Part shown: positions 1 to 6,640 of the stretch, one piece after another
How the letters are laid out: every line of letters starts with the position of its first letter
How positions within the stretch are numbered: the first letter of the stretch is position 1
From: Planctomycetaceae bacterium
GTDB lineage: Bacteria; Planctomycetota; Planctomycetia; Pirellulales; Thermoguttaceae
DNA: 17,788 nt
NCBI GenBank assembly: GCA_031282385.1
Contig: JAITDV010000400.1
Coordinates: 1 to 17,788 of the forward strand
Direction: 5' to 3'
Position numbers and translations under genes: made by a program
The notes under the pieces: model-generated
The model's database searches: none
What the model saw: only the letters and a program-made list of their open reading frames with translations
What the model was told of the DNA's origin: nothing

Positions 1-264
1 GCCTCCGACCGAAGCCGAATGAATAATTCCCCTCCTTCGGAGGGGTCAGGGGTGGTTTCCTACAGGTTATCTAAAAGGTCTAATGATAATGCGGATGAAA
101 CAAGAAATAATTTGTTGGAAGACTTATTGAAATATGATTTCTCGGCAAGTCCGGGAATTAAATATGTTATCGACAATGGAGTGTTGAGCGGCATAGATAG
201 AATAGATAAACGTTTCGATTCTTTACAGCTACAACTTGAAGAATTACAAAATGAAGTACAATGA
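1..264 (+). CDS. Unrecognised small protein, 5' end open at window edge
   Basis: The frame is open from base 1 to a TGA at 262-264. The first ATG is at 19 (81 residues), with an alternative GTG at 52, but no stop lies between base 1 and 19, so the gene may begin outside the window. No family is recognised. The first dozen residues (MNNSPPSEGSGVV) are simply the translation of a palindromic intergenic-type repeat at 29-45, which casts doubt on the ATG at 19. The rest is hydrophilic and ends in a probable amphipathic helix or short coiled coil (residues about 60-81, FDSLQLQLEELQNEVQ). There is no signal peptide or membrane segment. It may be a small cytoplasmic protein, the tail of a larger one, or a degraded gene; the coding call is tentative. 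Confidence 0.4.
   Translation, partial: ASDRSRMNNSPPSEGSGVVSYRLSKRSNDNADETRNNLLEDLLKYDFSASPGIKYVIDNGVLSGIDRIDKRFDSLQLQLEELQNEVQ
29..45. repeat. Perfect short palindrome (7-bp stem, 3-nt loop)
   Basis: CCCCTCC at 29-35 and GGAGGGG at 39-45 flank a TTC loop, followed by a GTCAGGGGTGG tail. GC-rich hairpins of this form are typical of dispersed palindromic repeats in bacterial intergenic DNA. Here it lies inside an open reading frame. Confidence 0.5.
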
Positions 265-382
265 TTGCCGCATGAATCCGAATCTCGCAGCCAAAAGAAT
301 TAAGGCAATTTCTAAAACCTATTTCTTGACAGAATTATCAAAATTTTCAGAATAGACAAGTTTAGACAATAAATTTATTTTA

Positions 383-446
383 TCCGCGAATTTACACGAA
401 TTTGCACAAATTATTTAATTCGTGATCTTTCGTGAAAATTCGCGGA
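383..446. repeat. Inverted repeat of the CGAATTTTCACGAA family
   Basis: TCCGCGAATTTACACGAA at 383-400 is matched by the reverse complement of 429-446 (TCCGCGAATTTTCACGAA, 17 of 18). The interior carries further ACGAATTT/CACAAATT units. Related copies occur at 13237-13270, 14011-14045 and 14543-14570. It lies about 45 nt after the pseudopilin stop, so it could also form the 3' end of that transcript. The rest of 265-489 shows nothing recognisable. Confidence 0.6.
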
Positions 447-489
447 CAAAATGAGTTTTTAGAAGTTCCCTATATTGAGTTGAAAAAGT

Positions 490-936
490 TTAATTTGACC
501 AATTACCGATGTCATCTTCTGTTCCATCTTGTCCGTCTGGACCTACTGACCAGACGTCGAAATCTTTTTTGTGTTGACCGGGTGAAATGTAACGGTATTC
601 ATTTTGCCAAGGATCCGCCAGTTTTAAAACCTCAACGTAAGGTCCGCCCCATTTGTTGGGATCAACTCCCGACGGGCAATCGGCTAAATCTTGCAAACCG
701 GAAGGATGTCTGCCAACATTTACATTGAACAATTTAATTGCCGTAGCAAGAGTTGAAATATACATCTGAGTTGTTTTCTTTTTACTATTTTCAAGATAGG
801 TACCATAAGCCAACACCGCACTTCCCGCTATCGATAAAATGATAAAAAGCACTATCATTACTTCAACAAGCGTGAAACCTGTTTTATACTTACGACCTTT
901 ACTCGACATCTGAGTTTCTTTAAAGTTTCGTTTCAT
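490..936 (-). CDS. gspG: GspG-type major pseudopilin (type II secretion-like)
   Basis: 148 residues. A prepilin leader (residues 1-20, basic, ending KTG) precedes the N-methylation helix FTLVEVMIVLFII; the peptidase would cut after Gly20, leaving Phe21 at +1 and the conserved Glu25 at +5. The C-terminal part has the GspG hallmarks DPWQNEYRYISPG (108-120) and a calcium-site-like DVWSVGPDGQDGTEDD loop (127-142), so the major pseudopilin is a better match than GspH/I or a type IV pilin. It would be membrane-anchored until assembled into a periplasmic pseudopilus. Start: ATG at 936 or Met10 (909); neither has a clear Shine-Dalgarno. No other secretion gene is visible on either side, so it is an orphan here; planctomycetes often carry scattered pseudopilin genes. 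The family call is strong, the secretion role inferred. Confidence 0.88.
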   Translation of the reverse strand: MKRNFKETQMSSKGRKYKTGFTLVEVMIVLFIILSIAGSAVLAYGTYLENSKKKTTQMYISTLATAIKLFNVNVGRHPSGLQDLADCPSGVDPNKWGGPYVEVLKLADPWQNEYRYISPGQHKKDFDVWSVGPDGQDGTEDDIGNWSN

Positions 937-1116
937 ATTCTTAATACTTTTGGTTAAAGGTTTAAATTGCTCACTTTAAAAATTTTAATCTGAATTTGTT
1001 TTTGAATTAGTTAAATTTTTCAAAGTGAAATTGGTTAAAAAAAACACTGCTGCCTATTTTATTTTGTAACTTTGCAATAATCCAGTTATTCAGTTACTTT
1101 GGAATAAATAATTATT

Positions 1117-1214
1117 TAAACTGTTCACACTTCTAAATTTTCCTTTATATTATCCTGCTTGATCTATCAGCAAGCAGGCTCTTGAGTCTCGCAATTTATA
1201 GTACGAGCGGGATA
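1117..1214 (-). repeat. Two-hairpin repeat, copy A (inverted orientation)
   Basis: Read on the minus strand: end TATCCCGCTCGTACT (1214-1200), a TTG..GACTCAA segment, a perfect 8-bp hairpin (CCTGCTTG at 1154-1161 with CAAGCAGG at 1171-1178), then end AAGTGTGAACAGTTTA (1132-1117). It aligns with copy B (2211-2309) across its length. It occupies the divergent promoter region between the pseudopilin and cysteine-rich genes. The rest of 937-1557 is AT-rich with only a weak promoter candidate. Confidence 0.75.
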
Positions 1215-1430
1215 CTGTCTGCAAAAAAAGTGAGCTGATAATTGAATCGAATTGTATGTTCAACAATATGTCGTAAAAATTGTTTTCCTTAAAAAATTAT
1301 TTTTCTTAAATTCAAGCGTAATTCTGCTATTGATTATTTTGAGTGAATCCAGAGAAAATCACAATTATTTTCGTTATGTATCGATTGTATCGGTTATATG
1401 GTTCTAAAAAATCGAATTAATTACCTTCCA

Positions 1431-1462
1431 TTGCAATTTACTGCCTTTTTTAGAGCTATAAT
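1431..1462 (+). promoter_or_regulatory. Possible sigma70-like promoter for the cysteine-rich gene
   Basis: A consensus TATAAT at 1457-1462 is preceded by TTGCAA at 1431-1436. The 20-nt spacer is longer than ideal. It would give a leader of about 90 nt before the ATG at 1558. The call rests mainly on the -10 match. Confidence 0.3.
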
Positions 1463-1557
1463 GACGATGTCAATGTACTCAGTGTTTGCGTGGAAGTCGT
1501 TTTTCTGCGCAACAAATTTCCACTCACTTAACTAAAAATAAAGGAGAGTAATTCAAA

Positions 1558-2115
1558 ATGAAATGTCGAATTGTTTTGTCCGTCCTTGCAATTGCCGTAG
1601 TTTTTGCAATTTCTTCAACTGCGGAAGCCGGTATGTTTGGTCGGCTATCCCACTTTAGGAGTTGTGCGCCTTGTGTTGAAGTACAAACTTGCGAGCCTTG
1701 TCAAGAAGTAGTTGCAACTCCATGCGAGCCGATTTGCGAACCATGCCAACCTTGTGGTGATTGTTGTAATGTCAGGCCTTTCCGTCCGTTCAGCCGGTTT
1801 GTTACCGCTCTTCGGGAAAGGATTGCGTTGCGATGCCATCAACTCCACGATTGTTCACCTTGTGCAGAGGTTGTTTGCGAGCCGATTGTTTGCGAGCCGT
1901 GCCGTGAAGTTGTTGTTGAACCGTGCCAGCCTTGCGAGCCAACTTGTGAAGACCCTTGTGTCAGACCGGGCTTTTTTGGGCGTTTGAGATGTAAACTTGC
2001 TGCGTTGCGTCCGATTCGCGGTTGTGAACCTTGCCAACCGGTGTGCGAACTTAATCCCGTATGTGAACCATGTCAACCGATTACTCCATGTGTTCCTTGC
2101 GTTCCGCACAAATAG
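1558..2115 (+). CDS. Secreted cysteine-rich CEPC-repeat protein, possible cell-wall protein
   Basis: 185 residues. The ATG at 1558 has AAGGAG at 1541-1546 (11-nt spacer), one of the few good ribosome sites here. Residues 1-24 form a signal peptide (KCR, hydrophobic core, SSTAEA before Gly25). The mature protein has 28 cysteines, mostly in CEPC, CQPC and EPIC units rich in Pro, Glu and Val. Three modules can be traced, each a basic aromatic stretch then a Cys block: GMFGRL.. (25-), RPFRPFSRF.. (about 73-), RPGFFGRLRC.. (about 137-). No enzyme motif or anchor is seen. The composition (Cys, Pro, Glu) fits the cystine- and proline-rich protein walls described in planctomycetes, but no family is recognised; a metal-binding or disulfide-crosslinked envelope protein is inferred. 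Overlapping frames on both strands are open only because of the repetitive codons. Confidence 0.85.
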   Translation: MKCRIVLSVLAIAVVFAISSTAEAGMFGRLSHFRSCAPCVEVQTCEPCQEVVATPCEPICEPCQPCGDCCNVRPFRPFSRFVTALRERIALRCHQLHDCSPCAEVVCEPIVCEPCREVVVEPCQPCEPTCEDPCVRPGFFGRLRCKLAALRPIRGCEPCQPVCELNPVCEPCQPITPCVPCVPHK

Positions 2116-2210
2116 TTTTATAAACTTGTTGAAAATTTGGCTGTTTGACTGCGATTTGTCAAATATTAAATTTTGCAATATTGCTGTTCAAAAGTCACGC
2201 ACTGCATTGA

Positions 2211-2309
2211 TATACTGTTCGTACTACAAATTGAGCGACTCAAAAGTGTAGAAGCCTGCTTTCCAATAGGTAAGCGGGCGGCAATGGGAATTTAAGTGTG
2301 AACAGTTTA
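2211..2309 (+). repeat. Two-hairpin repeat, copy B (most complete copy)
   Basis: Left end TATACTGTTCGTACT (2211-2225), hairpin I TTGAG-CGA-CTCAA (2231-2243), hairpin II GCCTGCTT..AAGCGGGC (about 2254-2279, one G-U pair), right end AAGTGTGAACAGTTTA (2294-2309), whose reverse complement resembles the left end. It is in the opposite orientation to copy A, so the pair brackets the cysteine-rich gene. No target duplication is evident. Confidence 0.75.
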
Positions 2310-2605
2310 AACCCAAAATTCTGTGCTATTAAACTCTCGCGCAAAAACCGTTTTTAATTTTTGCTCAAACGAAAAACGAAAATTAGGTTTTGCGAAAGTA
2401 TTTTTACACAGATTGATTATCAGGAATGTGCGGGTCATCAGGAGTATCCCCTTTATCCAACTGAATTCCATTAAAACTGTTGATCACGAATTTCGTACAA
2501 CTACGAAATCGCAATAGGAAATAACAAAAGGAACGGGTAACAAAATGTAAGCAAGCAGCAATTAATTATTAAAACTAAGGTTTAAGATTAAGTTGCTTTT
2601 TCTCC

Positions 2606-2651
2606 AACACACCATGCGGTAATCACTTGTGGTTACCGTAATGGTGTGTGT
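2606..2651. terminator. Strong stem-loop between convergent genes
   Basis: ACACACCAT (2607-2615) pairs with ATGGTGTGT (from 2641), and an inner GGTAA/TTACC pair (2618-2622 with 2632-2636) closes a roughly 9-nt loop. It sits 50 nt past the stop of the minus-strand propeller gene and downstream of the plus-strand cysteine-rich gene. Neither side has a clean T-tract, so this is a structured end, possibly a terminator. The remaining gap 2310-2605 shows only small AT-rich dyads (for example ATTTCGT/ACGAAAT at 2490-2509). Confidence 0.4.
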
Positions 2652-2698
2652 GTTTGTAATGTTTAATCCGAAATACAAACGAATTAATTAGCTTGATA

Positions 2699-3823
2699 TT
2701 ACTTTAGCAGCTTATCAAAATCAATTCCTTTAAGATCAATAACCGAAATCGTGTGCGGTGCATTATTGTCATCTAAGTCAATATTGGCAACATAAAGTTT
2801 ATCGCCCCGCAAACACACTTCCGAACAACGATCAAGCGCGCCGTTTTTCTTTTCATTTGGATTTGGATTGGGTTTATTCTTTGCAATCAGCACGGTTTTT
2901 CCATTTGCCGGATTTGAGGCAAGCACAGCGTTACCAACATAATCAGCAAAGAAAATGTAACCTTGAGGGCAAACTTTAAGACCATCTACACTTTCATTTA
3001 AGCCGCTTTTTGAAATATCAATATTTTTGTGTGATAATACTTTATCGCGTCTCAATTCAACTTCGATAATTTCCTTGTCGCCAAAATTAGCAACATAGAG
3101 AGTTCCTTTTTTTGACAACCCAATTCCATTAGCTCCAACTTTTTGTGCGCCGTTACGATCTTTATCTGTTGTTTTGAAACTAAATATAAAATGTCTGTCT
3201 TTGCCGTAGGGTAAAACATGAATTGGAGTTAATTCTCTTCCGTAGCTTCGTGCCATTGAAAATTCTTCTATACCGAACCTAAATACTCCGCTGGTCATTG
3301 GCATTTCTGTGATTGATGGATCAATTTGAGTTTCGGCAACATAAATTTTGTTATTATAAATTTCCAACCCGTTTGCCTGTACAATTCCTGTCACAAGTAC
3401 TTCTGCCCGAACAGGTTTACCGGCTTTGTGAATCACACGTAATATACGGGATTTATGATTGGGGTTACCGCCGAGACATTGACTGTCTGCAACGTAAAGA
3501 TGACCATCGGGACCAAATGAAATTCCGAGCGGCGTAACTCGTCCGGTTTCTGGATGCGCCGGCAATTCAAAGTATTTTTCTACTTTGTCATCTGCGTTGA
3601 TTTTTAATAGCCACGCATTGCCTTTGTCGCCGATTACCGGCACGGCAAGAATTATGTCGCCAGTGGATGGATTGACTGTCATTCCGTCGGGATGTTTTTG
3701 ACCATCGGGCAAAACTATGGCTTTGAAGGGTTTAGTGAGTGGTTCGGCTGCGTTGGCAAAAAACGGCAATGCTAACAAGCAAACGAACAGTGGAAGAATT
3801 CGAAACAACTTCTTCGTTTTCAT
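2699..3823 (-). CDS. Secreted SMP-30/NHL-like six-bladed beta-propeller protein
   Basis: 374 residues; ATG at 3823 with AGGAG (3836-3832) 8 nt upstream. The signal peptide is residues 1-25 (MKTKK, hydrophobic core, cleavage ANA/A). The mature part is a series of propeller strands of the form xxGLxxxxxGxLYVAD: PDGMTVNPSTGDIILA (45-60), PLGISFGPDGHLYVAD (98-113), ANGLEIYNNKIYVAE (150-164), ANGIGLSKKGTLYVAN (231-246), VDGLKVCPQGYIFFAD (279-294) and a last blade ending LYVANIDLD (343-351). This is the SMP-30/gluconolactonase/NHL fold, whose members include lactonases and many non-enzymatic binding proteins. Substrate and activity cannot be assigned. Its neighbour on the same strand is the DUF1080 gene, 340 bp upstream; the gap and the structured element there argue for separate transcription. 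No membrane anchor or cytochrome domain is present. Confidence 0.8.
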   Translation of the reverse strand: MKTKKLFRILPLFVCLLALPFFANAAEPLTKPFKAIVLPDGQKHPDGMTVNPSTGDIILAVPVIGDKGNAWLLKINADDKVEKYFELPAHPETGRVTPLGISFGPDGHLYVADSQCLGGNPNHKSRILRVIHKAGKPVRAEVLVTGIVQANGLEIYNNKIYVAETQIDPSITEMPMTSGVFRFGIEEFSMARSYGRELTPIHVLPYGKDRHFIFSFKTTDKDRNGAQKVGANGIGLSKKGTLYVANFGDKEIIEVELRRDKVLSHKNIDISKSGLNESVDGLKVCPQGYIFFADYVGNAVLASNPANGKTVLIAKNKPNPNPNEKKNGALDRCSEVCLRGDKLYVANIDLDDNNAPHTISVIDLKGIDFDKLLK

Positions 3824-3993
3824 AAAATTTTCTCCTACAATTTTAGAGGTTAAAGTTATTGGTTTTTAACGTTAGTGGACAAACCGGATTCAAAACTTTT
3901 CATTTTGGAAACTAGCTTTTGAAACGATCAAAAGATAATCAATCAAAATAATTTTGTATTTATTCGTTGTTGGATGCAATAATGCAATTTTCT

Positions 3994-4014
3994 TATCTAC
4001 AAATAATGTAGATA
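3994..4014. promoter_or_regulatory. Perfect dyad upstream of the propeller gene, operator-like
   Basis: TATCTACA (3994-4001) and TGTAGATA (4007-4014) form a perfect 8-bp dyad around AATAA, about 170 nt upstream of the propeller start. The size and spacing suit a dimeric regulator, but no regulator gene is nearby and no second copy was seen. The rest of 3824-4090 has no recognisable feature. Confidence 0.3.
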
Positions 4015-4090
4015 TTTCATTATCAAACCATAACTGAGCAGTTACTAATTATTCACTTTGAATCTGGTACGATTGGTTTAGGGAAATTTA

Positions 4091-4163
4091 TATACTGTTC
4101 GTACTGTACTGCCTGCACTATAATTTGAGAGACTCAAGAGCGTAATTTAGTACGAACAGTATA
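4091..4163. repeat. Two-hairpin repeat, copy D, with perfect 15-bp terminal inverted repeats
   Basis: TATACTGTTCGTACT (4091-4105) is exactly reverse-complemented at 4149-4163. The interior keeps hairpin I (TTGAG-AGA-CTCAA, 4124-4136) but lacks hairpin II, so this is a 73-bp deletion derivative of the family. It begins one base after the stop codon of the DUF1080 gene and would fold into the 3' end of that mRNA. Confidence 0.8.
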
Positions 4164-4164
4164 A

Positions 4165-5118
4165 TTATTTTTTCGTTTTCATTTCGCGGATGATTAATTT
4201 TGTGAAAATGATTTTATTTCCGTGATCTTGCAACATGATGAAACCGCTTTTATTTTGGGCAAAATCTTCGGCTTTTGCGTATTTACTTTTTGTGAATGCT
4301 TTTTTCCAATTGTCGCTATTGAGGTTATATTCGAGTACTTTTTCGCCGTTGAGCCAATGTTCAATGTGTTCATCTGCGACAATAATTTTGCCTGAGTTTA
4401 GTTGTTCGTGCGGGTTGAGTTTTTTGTTTTTATTTGCGGCGAGGATGCTGTAGAGTGAGGCGGCGGAATTTTTTCCGTTGTTGTTTTTTCCCTCGCGGTT
4501 ATTTTCGTCGTCGAGGATTTGGTATTCGCAACCCAACCAACTGAAATTATCGTTTTGATTTACAGTTGCGCCGATTTTTCCGAAGTCTTTAAGTTTGTAT
4601 TTTATTCCGCTGTTTCCGCCTTTGCTGTTTATCCATTCGAATTCGAGTATGAAATTTTCGTATTCTTTTTTTGACACGATATCTCCGTTGAGGTGATTAT
4701 TTTTTGAACCTCCACAAATTAATTTTCCGTTTTCGTTTGTCCATTTTCCTTTTGGTTCTTTTCCATAATATGTAGTCCAACCTTCGAGATTATTTTTCTG
4801 GATAAGCGAAACCGGTTCAGAAACTTCATATTTGTCGAACAACCATTTGAGACTGTCGTTGTTTGGTTCTGTTGCGGAGATCAATTTTGGGCTGGGCAAA
4901 ACGGACAAGATTAAAATTATTGATGCCAATATTATTTGTGCAAAAATAATTCTAAACCGAGTAGGGTTATTTAGAATTCGGCAGAACAAGTACAATAAAA
5001 CGGAGTTGTTGGTAAGTAAGTTTGAGGAGGTTAATGAAAAGTTGTATGTGAGTGGGTTAAGGTTGTGATTTAACGTTGCAATATTTTCGATTTGTTTTTT
5101 TGTTTGAATTTTTTTCAT
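4165..5118 (-). CDS. DUF1080 / 3-keto-disaccharide hydrolase family exported protein
   Basis: 317 residues from the only in-frame ATG (5118). The domain spans about residues 102-313 with family hallmarks: LEGWTTYYG (111-119), WTNENGKLICGG (126-137), GDIVSKKEYENFILEFEW (145-162), GGNSGIKYK (167-175), LGCEYQILDDENN (195-207), EHIEHWLNGEKVLEYN (250-265), GFIMLQDHGNKIIFTKLIIRE (292-311). The family has a concanavalin-like fold; members act on 3-keto-glycosides or are uncharacterised, and they are abundant in planctomycetes. The oddity is the N terminus: about 55 Asn-rich residues precede the hydrophobic stretch (57-75) and LISA site expected of a signal peptide, and no Shine-Dalgarno precedes the ATG. 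TTG codons at residues 42 and 44 could give a normal signal peptide. The sequence is unusually rich in Lys, Asn and Ile (AT-rich codons) compared with the fucosidases. Confidence 0.85.
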   Translation of the reverse strand: MKKIQTKKQIENIATLNHNLNPLTYNFSLTSSNLLTNNSVLLYLFCRILNNPTRFRIIFAQIILASIILILSVLPSPKLISATEPNNDSLKWLFDKYEVSEPVSLIQKNNLEGWTTYYGKEPKGKWTNENGKLICGGSKNNHLNGDIVSKKEYENFILEFEWINSKGGNSGIKYKLKDFGKIGATVNQNDNFSWLGCEYQILDDENNREGKNNNGKNSAASLYSILAANKNKKLNPHEQLNSGKIIVADEHIEHWLNGEKVLEYNLNSDNWKKAFTKSKYAKAEDFAQNKSGFIMLQDHGNKIIFTKLIIREMKTKK

Positions 5119-5152
5119 TTTTTTGAAATTATGTGTTTGGTTGAAATTTGAT

Positions 5153-5178
5153 ATTGTACATGCGTAATCAAGTGTACA
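5153..5178 (-). promoter_or_regulatory. Weak promoter/operator candidate upstream of the DUF1080 gene
   Basis: On the minus strand a TACAAT hexamer (5158-5153) lies 35 nt before the ATG. It overlaps one of two TGTACA palindromes (5155-5160 and 5173-5178) spaced 18 bp apart, a helical-phase arrangement that could bind a dimeric regulator. The best -35 (TTGTCT) is 19 nt away, so this is weak. Confidence 0.25.
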
Positions 5179-5278
5179 GACAAGTCAGAGAAAGAATCAG
5201 CACGAAGAGGTGAGTATTCTATCAAACCCAAAAAACAAATCAACAACCCCAAATATCACTGTAACAACATAGAGTAAC

Positions 5279-5297
5279 GTAACTATTCAGCTGCGGG
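5279..5297 (+). repeat. GTAACTATTCAG box, solo copy 1
   Basis: TAACTATTCAG at 5280-5290 followed by CTGCGGG, matching the 17-bp ends of the 6289-6707 element and a further box at 13945-13956. It lies in the gap between the CPBP and DUF1080 genes. Confidence 0.5.
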
Positions 5298-5362
5298 ATT
5301 CAATTGTTTGTGAGAAGGGGGTATGGAGGTAGGGAATTTTGCGGTTGAATTGTTGGCAGATT

Positions 5363-6136
5363 TTATGCGGAATAAATTATGTATCCGGTAAGAAATATTG
5401 CTGCGTCAATTATTCCGTGACCAAGCCATGCGCCCAAAAGGTTATTGCTTCTTTGATACAACCAAGCCCAATAAATTCCGCCAATTGCTACTGCAATTGA
5501 ACCTAGCGGACAAAGAATTGAACTGAATCCAAAAAAAGTATGCAATAAAATGACATGATGTGCTGCAAAACCGAGTCCCGAAATTATTATTGCAACTCTT
5601 ATTCCGCTGATTTCCCGTAACTTGCCGAACACAAACCAACGCCAATAATATTCTTCCAACCCGCTATGAATAACAGCATAAAAACAACCAAATAGAAAAA
5701 ATAACCGATAGTCAATCAACCCTAATTCTATAATCTTGCCGACAATTTTTTTGTGAGTAACCGAACCAACCGCCAACTCGCCGCCCAATACGCTAAAACA
5801 AAAATAATATAAAAAAAACATTACACAAAACACAACCGCTCCAAACAAAAAGCCCTCACATAAATAATAAAACTTCAACTTACTTGAAAGTTGATTGTAA
5901 GTTATTTGGTTTTGATTTTTGTTGGGCTGGAGCTTGTCTATATTTTTTGCAAACTGGCGTTCGAGAAAAAAGACAAAAAATACCGGAAGCAAAAATTGAA
6001 ATAATTTGCCCAAACTATAAACCAACTTTTGAATATTGCCCGATTCGCCGGACAGCAACACAAAATAAATAAACGTTAAAAACGATGGAAAAATTAATGT
6101 AAATATCAGATATAGTAATCGAAATTTTTTGTTCAT
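5363..6136 (-). CDS. CPBP (CAAX/Abi) family intramembrane metalloprotease
   Basis: 257 residues, polytopic: hydrophobic segments at about 7-28, 43-58, 92-118, 142-158, 180-200, 208-227 and 234-254. The three catalytic motifs are present in order: EEYYWR (161-166, the EExxxR motif), FAAHH (190-194, FxxxH) and HGIID (240-244, HxxxD where many members have HxxxN/B). These Glu and His residues form the glutamate/metal-type active site of the Rce1/CPBP family, which cleaves prenylated proteins in eukaryotes. In bacteria it is linked to bacteriocin self-immunity, processing of membrane proteins or anchoring. No bacteriocin or partner gene is adjacent. ATG at 6136 has no obvious Shine-Dalgarno. Family assignment is firm; the substrate is unknown. 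Confidence 0.9.
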   Translation of the reverse strand: MNKKFRLLYLIFTLIFPSFLTFIYFVLLSGESGNIQKLVYSLGKLFQFLLPVFFVFFLERQFAKNIDKLQPNKNQNQITYNQLSSKLKFYYLCEGFLFGAVVFCVMFFLYYFCFSVLGGELAVGSVTHKKIVGKIIELGLIDYRLFFLFGCFYAVIHSGLEEYYWRWFVFGKLREISGIRVAIIISGLGFAAHHVILLHTFFGFSSILCPLGSIAVAIGGIYWAWLYQRSNNLLGAWLGHGIIDAAIFLTGYIIYSA

Positions 6137-6330
6137 CTCAAATTTGGTTGCAATTATTCAGACGTGTGTGTTTTCTTATTGAACATATTCAAAAGCAGCA
6201 ACAATTCAGTTAATTGGGCGTTGGAATTTGTTGTTTTATTTTTTGTAATATTTCGGCGGATTTAGTGTTTTGAGTTAATAGATAAATTGTAACTATTCAG
6301 TTGCGAGTATAAAATTTGACAATGTATTTC

Positions 6331-6375
6331 GTCCTGAAAGGGCATTGCGTAACAACTCGCCGTAACATGGCGGGA
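6331..6375 (+). repeat. CCTGAAAGG repeat, partial copy
   Basis: Begins GTCCTGAAAGGGCATTGCG, then AACAACTCGCCGTAACATGGCGGG with a CGCC..GGCG hairpin. It matches 14382-14446 over about 40 bases but lacks the right arm, stopping where two-hairpin copy C begins. Confidence 0.6.
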
Positions 6376-6380
6376 CAAAA

Positions 6381-6439
6381 TCTTGCTTTCCGATAGGTAA
6401 TCAAGCGGCGGTGAAGGAAATTAAAGTGCGAACAGTTTA
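6381..6439 (+). repeat. Two-hairpin repeat, copy C (left-truncated)
   Basis: Contains hairpin II sequence (CTTGCTTTCCGATAGG.. CAAGCGG) and the intact right end AAGTGCGAACAGTTTA (6424-6439). The left end and hairpin I are missing, replaced by the CCTGAAAGG repeat, which suggests insertion or deletion at the junction near 6380. Confidence 0.6.
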
Positions 6440-6541
6440 ATAATCTTTGCGTTTGTTCAATTCGCGGACTTTTTGGTTGCTTGATGTAATTTCTCTTGGC
6501 AATTGACCAATTTTCTAATTTTGATTTTGTTGTGGTTTCAT
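6437..6541 (-). pseudogene. Short ORF with good ribosome site and in-frame TAG
   Basis: ATG at 6541-6539 is preceded by GGAGG (6551-6547, 5-nt spacer), the best Shine-Dalgarno in the region. It reads MKPQQNQN, a TAG at 6517-6515, then continues in frame as a hydrophilic, Lys/Glu/Arg-containing stretch to TAA at 6439-6437 (34 codons in all). It lies about 195 nt downstream of rpoC on the same strand. It could be an 8-residue peptide, a broken gene remnant, or chance. No family is recognised. Confidence 0.2.
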
Positions 6542-6571
6542 TGTTACCTCCATGTTTAAGGTTGTTGGTTT

Positions 6572-6595
6572 TTTTGTAAATTCTAATTTACAAAA
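6572..6595. repeat. Perfect 11-bp AT-rich dyad
   Basis: TTTTGTAAATT (6572-6582), CT, AATTTACAAAA (6585-6595). The two-base centre makes it a near-perfect palindrome, more like a cruciform or protein site than an RNA hairpin. It lies upstream of the short ORF's ribosome site. Confidence 0.4.
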
Positions 6596-6640
6596 CATCA
6601 AAGAAAATGCATCTTGACAGGGTGTGAAGTAAGTCAAGAC

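Noticed and set aside
432..728. 98-codon plus-strand frame opposite the pseudopilin
   Set aside because: Antisense to clear GspG motifs and begins within an inverted repeat.
1645..2251. Open frames on both strands overlapping the cysteine-rich gene
   Set aside because: They arise from the repetitive TGCGAGCC-type codons. The +1 frame alone has a ribosome site, signal peptide and regular CxxC pattern.
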